Positions 9,698 through 18,579 of a stretch of DNA of 64,000 nt are shown piece after piece (within the stretch, counting starts at the first letter, position 1; each line of letters begins with the position of its first letter). This DNA comes from Goodfellowiella coeruleoviolacea. GTDB lineage: Bacteria > Actinomycetota > Actinomycetes > Mycobacteriales > Pseudonocardiaceae. The translations under genes and the position numbers were made by a program. The notes below the pieces were generated by a model, which did no database searches, was not told where the DNA came from, and worked only from the letters and a program-made list of their open reading frames with translations. The DNA lies in assembly GCF_024171785.1 (NCBI RefSeq), contig NZ_JAMTCK010000005.1:91591-155590 (forward strand). The letters are read 5' to 3'.

Positions 9698-10849
9698 GTG
9701 CGTCGTCGCATGCGTGGGCTCGTGGTCACGGCGGTCGCGCTGACCAGCGCGCTGTCCCTGGCCTCCTGTGCCAGGGACACCGGCACCCAGAACAACGGAG
9801 CCGGCAACACCGGCAACAAGACGGGCTGCACGCTCGCGCCCAAGCCGCCGGCCGCCTCCACCACCGCGTCCAGCTCCGCGCAGGACGAGCAGGTGGACGG
9901 CAGCAAGCTGAAGGTCGGCCTGGCCTACGACATCGGCGGTCGGGGTGACGCGTCGTTCAACGACGCCGCCGCGGCCGGTCTGGACATGGCCATCAGCAAG
10001 CTGGGCGTCAGCAAGGACAACACCAAGGAGCTGACCGCCAGCCCGCAGGAGTCCGAGGACGCCAAGCAGACCCGGCTGCGCCAGCTGGCCAGCGAGGGCT
10101 ACAGCCCGATCATCACGGTCGGCTTCGCCTACAGCGACGCGCTCAAGGCGGTGGCCCCGCAGTTCCCGGACACCAAGTTCGCGATCGTGGACGCGACCGT
10201 GGACGGCGCGCCCAACGTGACCCCGCTGATCTTCGCCGAGGAGCAGGGCTCGTTCCTGGCCGGCGTCGCCGCCGCCTACAAGAGCAAGAGCTGCCACATC
10301 GGCTTCGTCGGCGGCGTGGAGACCCCGCTGATCAAGAAGTTCGAGGCCGGCTACATCCAGGGCGCCAAGGCCGCGGCCCCGGACATCAAGATCGAGAGCA
10401 AGTACCTGACCCCGGCCGGCGACAACAGCGGCTTCCAGGACCCGCCCAAGGGCAACGTGGTCGCCAAGGGCGAGATCGACGCCGGCGCCGACGTGCTCTA
10501 CCACGCCTCCGGCGCCTCGGGCAAGGGCGTGTTCGAGGCGGCCAAGACCGCCAACGCGCTGGCCATCGGCGTGGACTCGGACCAGTACAACCAGGCCACC
10601 GTGGCCGACTTCAAGGACGTCATCATGACGTCGATGATCAAGCGGGTGGACGTGGCCGTGTACGACTACGTCAAGGCCGTGGCCAAGGGTGACGTGTCCA
10701 CCCTGCCGAAGGTGTTCGACCTCAAGTCGGACGGCGTGGGCTACTCCACCTCCGGCGGCAAGGTCGACGACATCAAGGACGTGCTCGACGGCTACAAGGG
10801 CCAGATCGTCGACGGCAAGATCACCGTCAAGGACACGCCGGGCAACTGA
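9698..10849 (+). CDS. BMP family nucleoside-binding lipoprotein
   Basis: The 383-residue protein is the extracytoplasmic binding component of a BMP/PnrA-type nucleoside ABC transporter. It has a lipoprotein signal peptide ending in the lipobox LASC (Cys 24), a short Asn/Gly/Thr linker, and the BMP domain starting VGLAYDIGGRGDASFND. That GDxSFND segment is a family hallmark near the ligand pocket. The later IGVDSDQYNQA and TSMIKRVD segments also fit the family. The binding protein comes first in the operon, followed by ATPase and two permeases, as in Bacillus yufNOPQ. Downstream cdd and thymidine phosphorylase genes support a (deoxy)nucleoside substrate. Confidence 0.93.
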   Translation: MRRRMRGLVVTAVALTSALSLASCARDTGTQNNGAGNTGNKTGCTLAPKPPAASTTASSSAQDEQVDGSKLKVGLAYDIGGRGDASFNDAAAAGLDMAISKLGVSKDNTKELTASPQESEDAKQTRLRQLASEGYSPIITVGFAYSDALKAVAPQFPDTKFAIVDATVDGAPNVTPLIFAEEQGSFLAGVAAAYKSKSCHIGFVGGVETPLIKKFEAGYIQGAKAAAPDIKIESKYLTPAGDNSGFQDPPKGNVVAKGEIDAGADVLYHASGASGKGVFEAAKTANALAIGVDSDQYNQATVADFKDVIMTSMIKRVDVAVYDYVKAVAKGDVSTLPKVFDLKSDGVGYSTSGGKVDDIKDVLDGYKGQIVDGKITVKDTPGN

Positions 10850-10889
10850 CGCGTCGAGGCGAGGAGCCCCATGAGCGGGTGAGCACGCG

Positions 10890-10920
10890 GGCCCGGGCAG
10901 CCACAACCACTGCCCGGGCC
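10890..10920 (+). terminator. Intra-operon hairpin, 11-bp stem
   Basis: GGCCCGGGCAG (10890-10900) pairs perfectly with CTGCCCGGGCC (10910-10920) around a 9-base loop, 40 bases after the lipoprotein stop. Such hairpins commonly stabilise the upstream message or attenuate read-through, giving more binding protein than transporter. No U-tract follows. Confidence 0.6.
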
Positions 10921-10972
10921 CGTCGCCTGCTTGCGGGACAGGTGACAGCCGCAACAGCAAGGAGCCGCAAGG

Positions 10973-12640
10973 ATGAGCAGTTCCGCCGCGCCAGTGGCGG
11001 CCGGAGCGGGCGAGGCGCCACCCGCCGTCGTGCTCTCCGGGATCACCAAACGCTTCCCCGGAGTGGTCGCCAACAGCGACGTGCACCTGACCGTGCGGCA
11101 CGCCGAGGTGCACGCGCTGTGCGGGGAGAACGGCGCCGGCAAGTCCACCCTGATGAAGATCCTCTACGGGATGCAGCACCCGGACGAGGGCACCATCGAG
11201 GTGAACGGCGCGCCGGTCCGCTTCCGCTCCCCCACCGACGCGATCAGGGCCGGCATCGGCATGGTGCACCAGCACTTCATGCTCGCCGACAACCTGACCG
11301 TGCTGGAGAACGTGGTGCTGGGCGCCGAGCGCCTGCACGGCATCGGCGCGCGGGCCCGGCGCCGGCTGGTCGAGCTGGCCGAGCGCACCGGCATGCGGGT
11401 GGAGCCGGACGCGCTGGTCGAACGCCTCGGCGTGGCCGACCGGCAGCGGGTGGAGATCCTCAAGGTCCTCTACCGGGGCGCGCGCATCATCATTCTGGAC
11501 GAACCCACCGCGGTGCTGGTGCCGCAGGAGGTCGACGAGCTGTTCGACACCCTGCGCGGCATGCGCGAGCAGGGGTACACGTTCCTGTTCATCTCGCACA
11601 AGCTGGACGAGGTGCGGGCGATCGCGGACAGCGTCACGGTGATCCGGCGCGGCACCACGGTGGGCACGGCCGACCCGAAGTCGGTCAGCTCCCGGCAGCT
11701 GGCCGAGATGATGGTCGGTTCCGCCCTGCCCAGCCCGGAGACCAGGGAGTCCACCGTCACCGACCAGGTGGTGCTGCGGGTCGAGGGGCTGTCCCTGCTG
11801 GCCGAGGACGGCTCGGGACGGGCCGTGCTGGACGGCATCGACCTGGTGGTGCGCTCCGGTGAGGTGCTGGGCATCGCCGGCGTGGAGGGCAACGGCCAGA
11901 CCGAGCTGGTCGAGACGGTCATGGGCATGCGCCACGCCAGCTCCGGCCGGGTGTGGCTGACCGGCCGGGACGGCACCACCCGCGAGCTGACCAACCTGAC
12001 CACGCTGCACCGCCGCGAGGCCGGCATCGGGTACGTGCCCGAGGACCGGCACCGGCACGGGCTGCTGCTCACCCAGCCGCTGTGGCTGAACCGGGTGCTG
12101 GGCCACCAGACCCGGCCGCCGGTCTCCCGTGGACAGTGGCTGGACCTGGCCGGGGCCAAACAGGACACCCGGCGCATCGTCGAGGAGTTCGACGTGCGCA
12201 CGCCCGGCATCGACGTGGCCGCCGCCGCCCTGTCCGGGGGCAACCAGCAGAAGCTGGTGGTGGGTCGGGAGCTGTCCGCCGACCCGGCGCTGCTGATCGC
12301 CTCGCACCCCACCCGGGGGGTGGACGTGGGCGCGCAGGCGCTGATCTGGGACCAGATCCGGGCGGCCCGCGCCGGCGGGCTGGCCGTGCTGCTGATCTCG
12401 GCCGACCTGGACGAGCTGATCGGCCTGTCCGACACCATCAAGGTGATGTTCCGGGGCCGGCTGGTCGCCGACGCCGACCCGGCCTCGGTCACCCCCGAGG
12501 AACTGGGCTCGGCCATGACCGGGGCCACCACCGACGTCCCGACCGGGGCGCACGGCGGGTCCACATCGGACGGACCGGGCACCGGTTCGTCCACAGCAGA
12601 CAGCGAAGTGGCAGACAGCGAGGGAGGTGAGCGCGGATGA
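10973..12640 (+). CDS. Nucleoside ABC transporter, duplicated ATP-binding subunit
   Basis: The 555-residue protein carries two ABC domains in one chain, the form used by sugar- and nucleoside-type importers with BPD_transp_2 permeases. Domain 1 (about 18-250) has a good Walker A, GENGAGKST at 51-59, and Walker B IIILDEPT. Domain 2 (about 262-520) has a degenerate Walker A (GVEGNGQTE) but an intact LSGGNQQK signature and ASHPTRGVD in place of a canonical Walker B. This asymmetry is normal for the family. A Ser/Thr/Gly-rich tail closes the protein. Its stop overlaps the next start (ATGA). Confidence 0.94.
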   Translation: MSSSAAPVAAGAGEAPPAVVLSGITKRFPGVVANSDVHLTVRHAEVHALCGENGAGKSTLMKILYGMQHPDEGTIEVNGAPVRFRSPTDAIRAGIGMVHQHFMLADNLTVLENVVLGAERLHGIGARARRRLVELAERTGMRVEPDALVERLGVADRQRVEILKVLYRGARIIILDEPTAVLVPQEVDELFDTLRGMREQGYTFLFISHKLDEVRAIADSVTVIRRGTTVGTADPKSVSSRQLAEMMVGSALPSPETRESTVTDQVVLRVEGLSLLAEDGSGRAVLDGIDLVVRSGEVLGIAGVEGNGQTELVETVMGMRHASSGRVWLTGRDGTTRELTNLTTLHRREAGIGYVPEDRHRHGLLLTQPLWLNRVLGHQTRPPVSRGQWLDLAGAKQDTRRIVEEFDVRTPGIDVAAAALSGGNQQKLVVGRELSADPALLIASHPTRGVDVGAQALIWDQIRAARAGGLAVLLISADLDELIGLSDTIKVMFRGRLVADADPASVTPEELGSAMTGATTDVPTGAHGGSTSDGPGTGSSTADSEVADSEGGERG

Positions 12641-13743
12641 ACGTGGTGCGGGGCAAACTGCTGCCACCGGTGCTGGCCATCGTGTTCGCGGCGCTGCTGT
12701 GCTCGATCGCGCTGCTGGTCTCCGGCGGCAACCCGGCCAGCGCGCTCACCGCGATGGTCGCGCAGGTCGGCGAGGGCACCACCGCGGTGGACATCGTCAA
12801 CAGCGCGTCCGTGTACTACCTGGCCGGCCTGGCCGTGGCCATCGGCTTCCAGATGAACCTGTTCAACATCGGGGTGGAGGGCCAGTACCGGGTCGGCGCG
12901 GTGGTGGCGGCCATCGTCGGCGGCGCGATCAGCCTGCCGGCCGGGCTGCACGCGGCCGTGATCATCGTGGTGGCCGCGCTGGCCGGTGCCGCCTACGCGG
13001 CGATCCCGGCGATCCTCAAGGTGACCAGGGGCGTCAACGAGGTCATCGCCACGATCATGCTCAACGCCATCGCCGCGGGCGTGGTGGCGTTCCTGATCAG
13101 CCAGGACGCGTTCGGCGTGCTGCGCGGCAACAACATCGGCACCGCCGAGATCGCCGAGACCGGCTGGGTGCCCGGCATCTCGTTCGGGTCGAACGGCACG
13201 GTGTTCGGTCTGGTGCTGCTGGCCGCAGCGGTGGGCGTGGGCTACTGGGTGATGATGAACCGCTCCCGGTTCGGCTTCGAGCTGCGCGCCTCGGGCGAGT
13301 CGGCCACCGCGGCCTCGGCCGGCGGGGTCAACGCCAAGCGCATGGTGCTGGTGGCCATGCTGCTGTCCGGTGCGATGGCCGGGTTGGTCACCATGCCCGA
13401 GCTGCTCGGCCGCGACCACACCTACCTGATCACCTCGCCGACCGGCTACGGGTTCACCGGCATCGCCGTGGCCCTGCTCGGCCGCAACCACCCCGGCGGG
13501 GTCGCCCTGGGCGCGCTGCTGTGGGCGTTTCTGGACAAGTCCGCGCTGGCCCTGGACAACGTGGGCGTGCCAAAGGAGATCGTGACGATCATGCAGGGCA
13601 CCATCGTGCTCTCGGTCGTGGTGGCCTACGAGATCGTGCGCCGCCTGGAACTGGCCGCCGAGCAGCGCCGGGTGGGCCGGCAGAACTCCGGCAACGGCGG
13701 GGCGCCCGGCCAGCCGGCCGGCGCGAGCGCGGGGGGTGTGTGA
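12637..13743 (+). CDS. Nucleoside ABC transporter permease 1
   Basis: The 368-residue permease of the BPD_transp_2 family has about eight to ten transmembrane helices. Family words include NLFNIGVEGQY (about 70-80) and GVNEVIATIMLNAIAAG, both conserved in YufP-like permeases. The ATG overlaps the ATPase stop by ATGA, and the next gene begins directly after this one's stop. A Gly/Ala-rich tail follows the last helix. Confidence 0.93.
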   Translation: MNVVRGKLLPPVLAIVFAALLCSIALLVSGGNPASALTAMVAQVGEGTTAVDIVNSASVYYLAGLAVAIGFQMNLFNIGVEGQYRVGAVVAAIVGGAISLPAGLHAAVIIVVAALAGAAYAAIPAILKVTRGVNEVIATIMLNAIAAGVVAFLISQDAFGVLRGNNIGTAEIAETGWVPGISFGSNGTVFGLVLLAAAVGVGYWVMMNRSRFGFELRASGESATAASAGGVNAKRMVLVAMLLSGAMAGLVTMPELLGRDHTYLITSPTGYGFTGIAVALLGRNHPGGVALGALLWAFLDKSALALDNVGVPKEIVTIMQGTIVLSVVVAYEIVRRLELAAEQRRVGRQNSGNGGAPGQPAGASAGGV

Positions 13744-15030
13744 GTGGCCGCGACGACCACCTCGGGCGGGGAGAACCCCTCGGCCGCCCCGATGACCAGG
13801 ACGCTCACCCCGCCCCGGCGCCGGCTGCCCGGCTGGGCGACCGGGATGCTGTGGGTGGCGGTCGCGGTGACCGTGCTGTCCACCACCGCCTACCTGACCA
13901 ACATCCCGCAGCTGACCTCGTCCAGCACCACGCAGACCGCGGTGCGGCTGGCCCTGCCGATCCTGCTCGCCGGCCTGGGCGGGCTGTGGGCGGAACGCGC
14001 CGGCGTGGTCAACATCGGCCTCGAAGGCATGATGATCTTCGGCACCTGGGGGGCCGCCTGGGGCGGCTACTACTGGGGGCCGTGGGTGGGGCTGCTGGCC
14101 GCGGCCGTGTTCGGCGCGCTCGGCGGGCTGATCCACGCGCTGGCCACGGTGACCTTCGGGGTGAACCACATCGTGTCCGGTGTGGCGATGAACCTGCTCG
14201 GCGCCGGCGTGACCAAGTACCTGTCCACGCTGATCTTCCAGCCGCTGTCGCACAACCCGAGGGAATCGCCCCCGGTGCCCAAGTTCGAGACCTACTCGGC
14301 GGCCGGCCTGTCCGACTGGCTGGCCCAGTTGGAGGCGACCCAGCGGGTGGGCATCGCGGACGTGGCCGGCATCCTGCGCGGGCTGGTCACCGGCGTGTCC
14401 CCGCTGACCATGCTGGGCATCCTGCTGGTGCCCGTCACCTACCTGGTGCTCTGGCGCACCCGGTTCGGCCTGCGGCTGCGCTCGTGCGGGGAGAACCCGG
14501 TGGCCACCGAGTCGCTGGGGGTCAACGTGTACCTGCACAAGTACCTGGCGGTGGTGGCGTCGGGCGCGCTGGCCGGCATCGGTGGCGCGACCCTGGTGCT
14601 CAACCCCGGGCAGGCCGGGTTCCTGGAGAACCAGACCAACGGCCGCGGCTACATCGGTCTGGCCGCGATGATCTTCGGCAACTGGCGGCCCGGTGGGCTG
14701 CTGGGTGGCGCGGCCCTGTTCGGCTACTCCGACGGCCTGCAGCTGAGCAGCGGCGGCCAGACGGTGCTGGCCCTGGTCTACGGGGTGGTGCTGCTGCTGG
14801 GCGTGCTCGTGCTGGTGCAGCTGTTCCGGCGCCGCTGGCTGGCGGCCGGGGTGAGCCTGGTGGCCGCGGCCCTGCTGTACACGCTGTACTGGACCGTGGA
14901 CGAGCTGCCCAGCGAGCTGACCACCTACCTGCCGCACTTCCTCACCCTGGTGGTGCTGGCGGTGGCGTCGCAGCGGCTGCGGCCACCCGCGGCCGACGGT
15001 GTGGTCTACCGCCGCGGCGAAGGCGACTGA
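13744..15030 (+). CDS. Nucleoside ABC transporter permease 2
   Basis: The 428-residue second permease (YufQ-like) pairs with the preceding one to form the channel. ERAGVVNIGLEGMM and GVNHIVSGVAMNL are the BPD_transp_2 signatures. The GTG abuts the preceding TGA without a gap. Ten or so hydrophobic segments are evident, and the C-terminal ~60 residues add two more helices before a short polar tail. Confidence 0.93.
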   Translation: MAATTTSGGENPSAAPMTRTLTPPRRRLPGWATGMLWVAVAVTVLSTTAYLTNIPQLTSSSTTQTAVRLALPILLAGLGGLWAERAGVVNIGLEGMMIFGTWGAAWGGYYWGPWVGLLAAAVFGALGGLIHALATVTFGVNHIVSGVAMNLLGAGVTKYLSTLIFQPLSHNPRESPPVPKFETYSAAGLSDWLAQLEATQRVGIADVAGILRGLVTGVSPLTMLGILLVPVTYLVLWRTRFGLRLRSCGENPVATESLGVNVYLHKYLAVVASGALAGIGGATLVLNPGQAGFLENQTNGRGYIGLAAMIFGNWRPGGLLGGAALFGYSDGLQLSSGGQTVLALVYGVVLLLGVLVLVQLFRRRWLAAGVSLVAAALLYTLYWTVDELPSELTTYLPHFLTLVVLAVASQRLRPPAADGVVYRRGEGD

Positions 15031-15072
15031 GGCCAACGCGGCTGAGGCGAATGCGACTGGGTTGACACGGCG

Positions 15073-15096
15073 CCCACCCGGCTGATCCCGGGTGGG
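15073..15096 (+). terminator. Hairpin between transporter and cdd
   Basis: CCCACCCGG (15073-15081) pairs with CCGGGTGGG (15088-15096) around 6 bases. A TTGACA at 15062-15067 just upstream could be a -35 box for cdd, but no convincing -10 box lies at 17 bases. Confidence 0.45.
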
Positions 15097-15123
15097 TCGC
15101 GCGAGGATGGAGGGTCGGAGCAC

Positions 15124-15537
15124 ATGACGCTGGCTGGTGACGTGGTCGACTGGGCGGTGCTGCGCGCCGAGGCGGTGCAGGCTGCCCAGCTCGCCTACTG
15201 CCCCTACTCGGGGCTGCGGGTGGGCGCGGCGGCCGTGTGCGACGACGGCCGGATCGTGACCGGCTGCAACGTGGAGAACGCCGCGTACGGGGTGGGCCTG
15301 TGCGCGGAGTGCACCATGGCCGGCCAGCTGCGGCTGACCGGCGGCGGCCGGTTCGTGGCGGTGGCCTGCCGCAGCGGGCGCGGTGAACTGCTCATGCCGT
15401 GCGGGCGCTGCCGGCAGCTGCTCTACGAGCTGGGCGGGCCGGACTGCCTGGTGGACACCCCCACCGGCATCCTGCCCATGCGGCACGTGCTGCCCGACGC
15501 GTTCGGCCCGGCCAACCTGCCCGGGGGTGGCGCGTGA
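15124..15537 (+). CDS. cdd: Cytidine deaminase
   Basis: The 137-residue zinc enzyme converts cytidine and deoxycytidine to uridine and deoxyuridine. The zinc ligand and catalytic Glu are in CAEC (E62, C63), and the other two ligands are in PCGRC (C93, C96), with CNVENAAYG just before. Length fits the tetrameric class. Its stop overlaps the GTG start of the thymidine phosphorylase gene (GTGA), so imported pyrimidine nucleosides are deaminated and then phosphorolysed by the products of one message. Confidence 0.96.
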   Translation: MTLAGDVVDWAVLRAEAVQAAQLAYCPYSGLRVGAAAVCDDGRIVTGCNVENAAYGVGLCAECTMAGQLRLTGGGRFVAVACRSGRGELLMPCGRCRQLLYELGGPDCLVDTPTGILPMRHVLPDAFGPANLPGGGA

Positions 15538-16826
15538 GCGCCACCTTCAGCGCCATCGACGTGATCCGGGCCAAGCGGGACGGCCGGGTGCTCACCGACG
15601 CGCAGATCGACTGGGTGATCGACGCCTACACCCGGGGTGTGGTGGCCGACGAGCAGATGGCCGCGCTGGCCATGGCCGTCTACCTGAACGGCATGACCGC
15701 GGCGGAGACGGCCAGGTGGACGCGGGCGATGGTGGCCTCGGGCGAGCGGCTGGCCCTGGCCACCGACCGGCCCACGGTGGACAAGCACTCCACCGGCGGG
15801 GTGGGCGACAAGATCACCCTGCCGCTGGCGCCGCTGGTGGCGGCGTGTGGCGCGGCCGTGCCGCAGCTGTCCGGCCGGGGGCTGGGCCACACCGGCGGCA
15901 CCCTGGACAAGCTGGAGTCCATCCCGGGGTTCCGGGCCAGCCTGTCGCTGGCCGAGATCAGCCGGCAGCTGGACGAGGTCGGCGCGGTGGTGTGCGCGGC
16001 GACCCCGACGCTGGCGCCGGCCGACCGCAAGCTGTACGCGTTGCGCGATGTCACCGGCACGGTGGAGTCGATCCCGCTGATCGCCAGCTCGATCATGAGC
16101 AAGAAGATCGCCGAGGGCGCGGACGCGCTGGTGCTGGACGTCAAGGTCGGCTCGGGCGCGTTCATGAAGAACTACGACAGCGCCCACCAGCTGGCCCGCG
16201 CCCTGGTGGACATCGGTGCCGACCACGGGCTGCGCGTGAGCGCCCTGCTGACCGACATGGACACCCCGCTGGGCCGGGCGGTCGGCAACGCCGTGGAGGT
16301 GGCCGAGGCCGTGGACGTGCTGCGCGGCGGCGGCCCGGCCGACGTGGTGGAGCTGACCGTGGCGCTGGCCGAGGAGATGGTGGCCCTGGCCGGGCTGTCC
16401 GCCGACCCCAGGGCGGTGCTGGCCTCGGGCGCGGCCTACGAGACGTGGTGCCGGATGATCCGCGCGCAGGGCGGTGACCCGGACGCGCCGCTGCCGAAGG
16501 CCGCGCACACGCACGTGGTCGAGGCGCCCGCCGACGGTGTGCTGACCGGCCTGGACGCGTACGCGGTGGGTGTGGCCGCCTGGCGGCTGGGGGCCGGCCG
16601 GGCCCGCAAGGAGGACCCGGTGTCGGCCGCGGCCGGCGTGCTGTGCCTGGCCAAGCCGGGTGAGCCCGTGGTGGCCGGCCAGCCGCTGCTGGAGCTGCAC
16701 ACCGACCGTCCGGACACCGTCCCGGCCGCGCTGGCGGCCCTGGCCGACGCCGTCACCGTCTCCGACCACGCGGTGGACGCAGCGGCGCGCCCGCTGCTGC
16801 TGACCACCCTCCACTCCCCCGAGTGA
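15534..16826 (+). CDS. deoA: Thymidine (pyrimidine-nucleoside) phosphorylase
   Basis: The 430-residue protein cleaves thymidine or deoxyuridine with phosphate to base plus deoxyribose 1-phosphate. The phosphate/substrate segment DKHSTGGVGDK (about 82-92) and SGRGLGHTGGTLDKLE (about 114-129) are intact, as is the SSIMSKKIAEG loop. The C-terminal alpha/beta domain has the usual KAAHTHVVEAP start. The GTG at 15534 overlaps the cdd stop. In Streptomyces an adenosine deaminase gene usually follows; here it is absent and intergenic repeats begin instead. Confidence 0.95.
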   Translation: MSATFSAIDVIRAKRDGRVLTDAQIDWVIDAYTRGVVADEQMAALAMAVYLNGMTAAETARWTRAMVASGERLALATDRPTVDKHSTGGVGDKITLPLAPLVAACGAAVPQLSGRGLGHTGGTLDKLESIPGFRASLSLAEISRQLDEVGAVVCAATPTLAPADRKLYALRDVTGTVESIPLIASSIMSKKIAEGADALVLDVKVGSGAFMKNYDSAHQLARALVDIGADHGLRVSALLTDMDTPLGRAVGNAVEVAEAVDVLRGGGPADVVELTVALAEEMVALAGLSADPRAVLASGAAYETWCRMIRAQGGDPDAPLPKAAHTHVVEAPADGVLTGLDAYAVGVAAWRLGAGRARKEDPVSAAAGVLCLAKPGEPVVAGQPLLELHTDRPDTVPAALAALADAVTVSDHAVDAAARPLLLTTLHSPE

Positions 16827-16857
16827 CCCCAAGTGAGTGACCCCCATGTGAGTGACC
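16821..16857 (+). repeat. Short direct repeat GAGTGACC x3
   Basis: GAGTGACC occurs at 16821, 16835 and 16849, a 14-base period that begins within the last codons of the thymidine phosphorylase gene. Significance is unknown. Confidence 0.4.
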
Positions 16858-16913
16858 GCCCCTCAGCCACCCCGCTGACCAGCCCCAACGCCTGATCATC
16901 CCCGTCCCCACCC

Positions 16914-16964
16914 CCGCGAGTCGACGTTGCAAACCCCCCGAGTCGCACCCTCACGCACCGCCAT
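16914..16964 (-). repeat. Dispersed intergenic repeat, copy A
   Basis: This 51-base segment is the inverse complement of copy B (19229-19279) with 48 of 51 positions identical. Its core is a unit reading ACTCGCGGG-TTTGCAAC-GTC on the minus strand. Similarity extends a few bases further into CCATCCGRGTG. It lies between thymidine phosphorylase and the GNAT gene. Confidence 0.75.
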
Positions 16965-17070
16965 CCGAGTGATGCCCAGGCGCCCGCCCCAACCCGCCGC
17001 ACCCGAAAACACCTCTCGGTAGTTGGAAAACCGCTCGCCATCCGCCACTCGGGTGACGATCCTGGGCGCC

Positions 17071-17559
17071 ATGCTCATCAGGGACGCGACCACCGCTGAC
17101 TGGCCCGCGATCTGGCCGTTCTTCCGGCAGATCGTCGCCGCCGGCGAGTCGTACAGCGTGGACCCGGACATCACCGAGGACGAGGCCCGCTCCATGTGGT
17201 TCCCGAAACCGCCGGGCGGCACGGTCGTCGCCGTGGACGCGGACGGGACGGTCGTGGGCACCGCCAAGGTGCAGCCCAACCACGGCGGGCCGGCCGCGCA
17301 CGTGGCCAACGCCAGCTTCATGGTCGATCCGGCCCACGCCGGCCGGGGCATCGGCCGGGCGCTCGGCCAGCACATCATCGACAAGGCCCGCGCGGCCGGT
17401 TTCCGCGCGATGCAGTTCAACGCCGTGGTGGAGACCAACACCCGCGCGGTGGCGCTGTGGCGGTCACTGGGCTTCGAGGTGCTGGCCACCGTGCCCGAGG
17501 CCTACCACCACCGGGTGCACGGCGATGTCGGGCTGCACATCATGCACCGGCGGCTCTGA
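17071..17559 (+). CDS. GNAT family N-acetyltransferase
   Basis: The 162-residue protein has the GNAT fold. The acetyl-CoA pyrophosphate loop VDPAHAGRGIGRAL lies at about 90-103, and the C-terminal NTRAVALWRSLGFEV segment is characteristic. The substrate is unknown; similar proteins acetylate amines of small molecules. I take the ATG at 17071; the frame is open to a TTG at 17023. The 3' end overlaps the convergent AraC-family gene by 20 bases. Confidence 0.85.
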   Translation: MLIRDATTADWPAIWPFFRQIVAAGESYSVDPDITEDEARSMWFPKPPGGTVVAVDADGTVVGTAKVQPNHGGPAAHVANASFMVDPAHAGRGIGRALGQHIIDKARAAGFRAMQFNAVVETNTRAVALWRSLGFEVLATVPEAYHHRVHGDVGLHIMHRRL

Positions 17560-18499
17560 CCTGGGCGGAAGCCCCCGTCCGGTACGCCTGCGGGCTGATG
17601 CCGTTGGCCCGCTTGAACGCGGTGCTCAACGCGAACGCGCTGCCGTAGCCGACCTGCCTGGCGATCGCGTCGAGCGTGGCGTCGGTGCCGCGCAGCAGGT
17701 CGGCGGCCAGGGCCAGCCGCCACCCGGCGAGGTAGGTCATGGGCGGCTCGCCCACCAGCGCGGTGAACCGGCGGGCCAGGGACGCCCGGGACACCCCGGT
17801 CCGCGCGGCCAGGCTGGCCACCGTCCACGGGTGGGCCGGGTTGTCCTGCAACAGCCGCAGCGCCCGGCCGACCACGGGATCGCCCTGGGCCCGGTACCAG
17901 GCCGGGGCCTCGGCGTCGGGCCGGGCGAACCAGGCCCGCAGCACGGCGATCAGCAGCAGGTCGAGCAGCCGGTCCAGGACGACCTCCTGACCGGGCTGCT
18001 CCTTGCCGATTTCCGCGCTGACCAGCGGCATCAGCGGGCAGTCCCACACGTCCTCGGTCACCACGAGCAGCGGCGGCAGCGCGTCGAGCAACCGCTGGCT
18101 GATCTCGCCGCGCAACTGGTAGGTGCCGGTGATCAGCACGTCCGAGCCGGTCAGGCCGCTGCCCCAGGTGCGGACGCCCAGGTCGGTCAACTCGCGCAGG
18201 CCCTGCCCGTCCGGTGCCGAGCAGACCCCGCCGGGGTTGATCACCGCCTGGGGCTCGGTGGCCGGGTCGTCGGCGACCGTGTACGGGTCGGGCCCGCGCA
18301 CCACCGCCACGTCACCGACGCGCAGCCGCACCGCCGCTCCGTCGGCCGGGATGATCCAGGCCGTGCCGCGCACCATCGTCACCAGGGTCAGCGGTGCCTC
18401 GTCCTGGACGCGCAGCGACCACGGCGGTTCCAGGATCGAGCGGAGCAGGAACGCGCCCCGGGCCCGCGGCCCGTCGAGCAGACCCGCCAGTACGTCCAT
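17540..18499 (-). CDS. AraC family transcriptional regulator with cupin sensor
   Basis: The 319-residue protein has an N-terminal cupin-like ligand domain (about 1-180, with the PWSLRVQDEAPLTLVTMVRG pattern seen in cupin_6 regulators) and a C-terminal pair of helix-turn-helix units (about 210-305: WTVASLAARTGVSRASLARRF and LDAIARQVGYGSAFALSTAF). It is divergent from the DUF1772 gene with about 80 bases between starts, so that gene is the obvious target. Confidence 0.88.
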   Translation of the reverse strand: MDVLAGLLDGPRARGAFLLRSILEPPWSLRVQDEAPLTLVTMVRGTAWIIPADGAAVRLRVGDVAVVRGPDPYTVADDPATEPQAVINPGGVCSAPDGQGLRELTDLGVRTWGSGLTGSDVLITGTYQLRGEISQRLLDALPPLLVVTEDVWDCPLMPLVSAEIGKEQPGQEVVLDRLLDLLLIAVLRAWFARPDAEAPAWYRAQGDPVVGRALRLLQDNPAHPWTVASLAARTGVSRASLARRFTALVGEPPMTYLAGWRLALAADLLRGTDATLDAIARQVGYGSAFALSTAFKRANGISPQAYRTGASAQVRAAGA

Positions 18500-18579
18500 G
18501 CCGGCAGCCTAGACGCGCGCGCATGCGGTTGAGCCGCGCGACCATGTCCGAGCCGGGCACGACCGGATTGACTGGCCGC

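Noticed and set aside
9542-15486. Very long minus-strand open frames (about 1000 and 1300 codons) opposite the nucleoside importer operon
   Set aside because: They are antisense shadows of well-supported genes, a known effect of GC-rich codon bias. Their translations are His/Gln/Arg/Ala-rich without family motifs.
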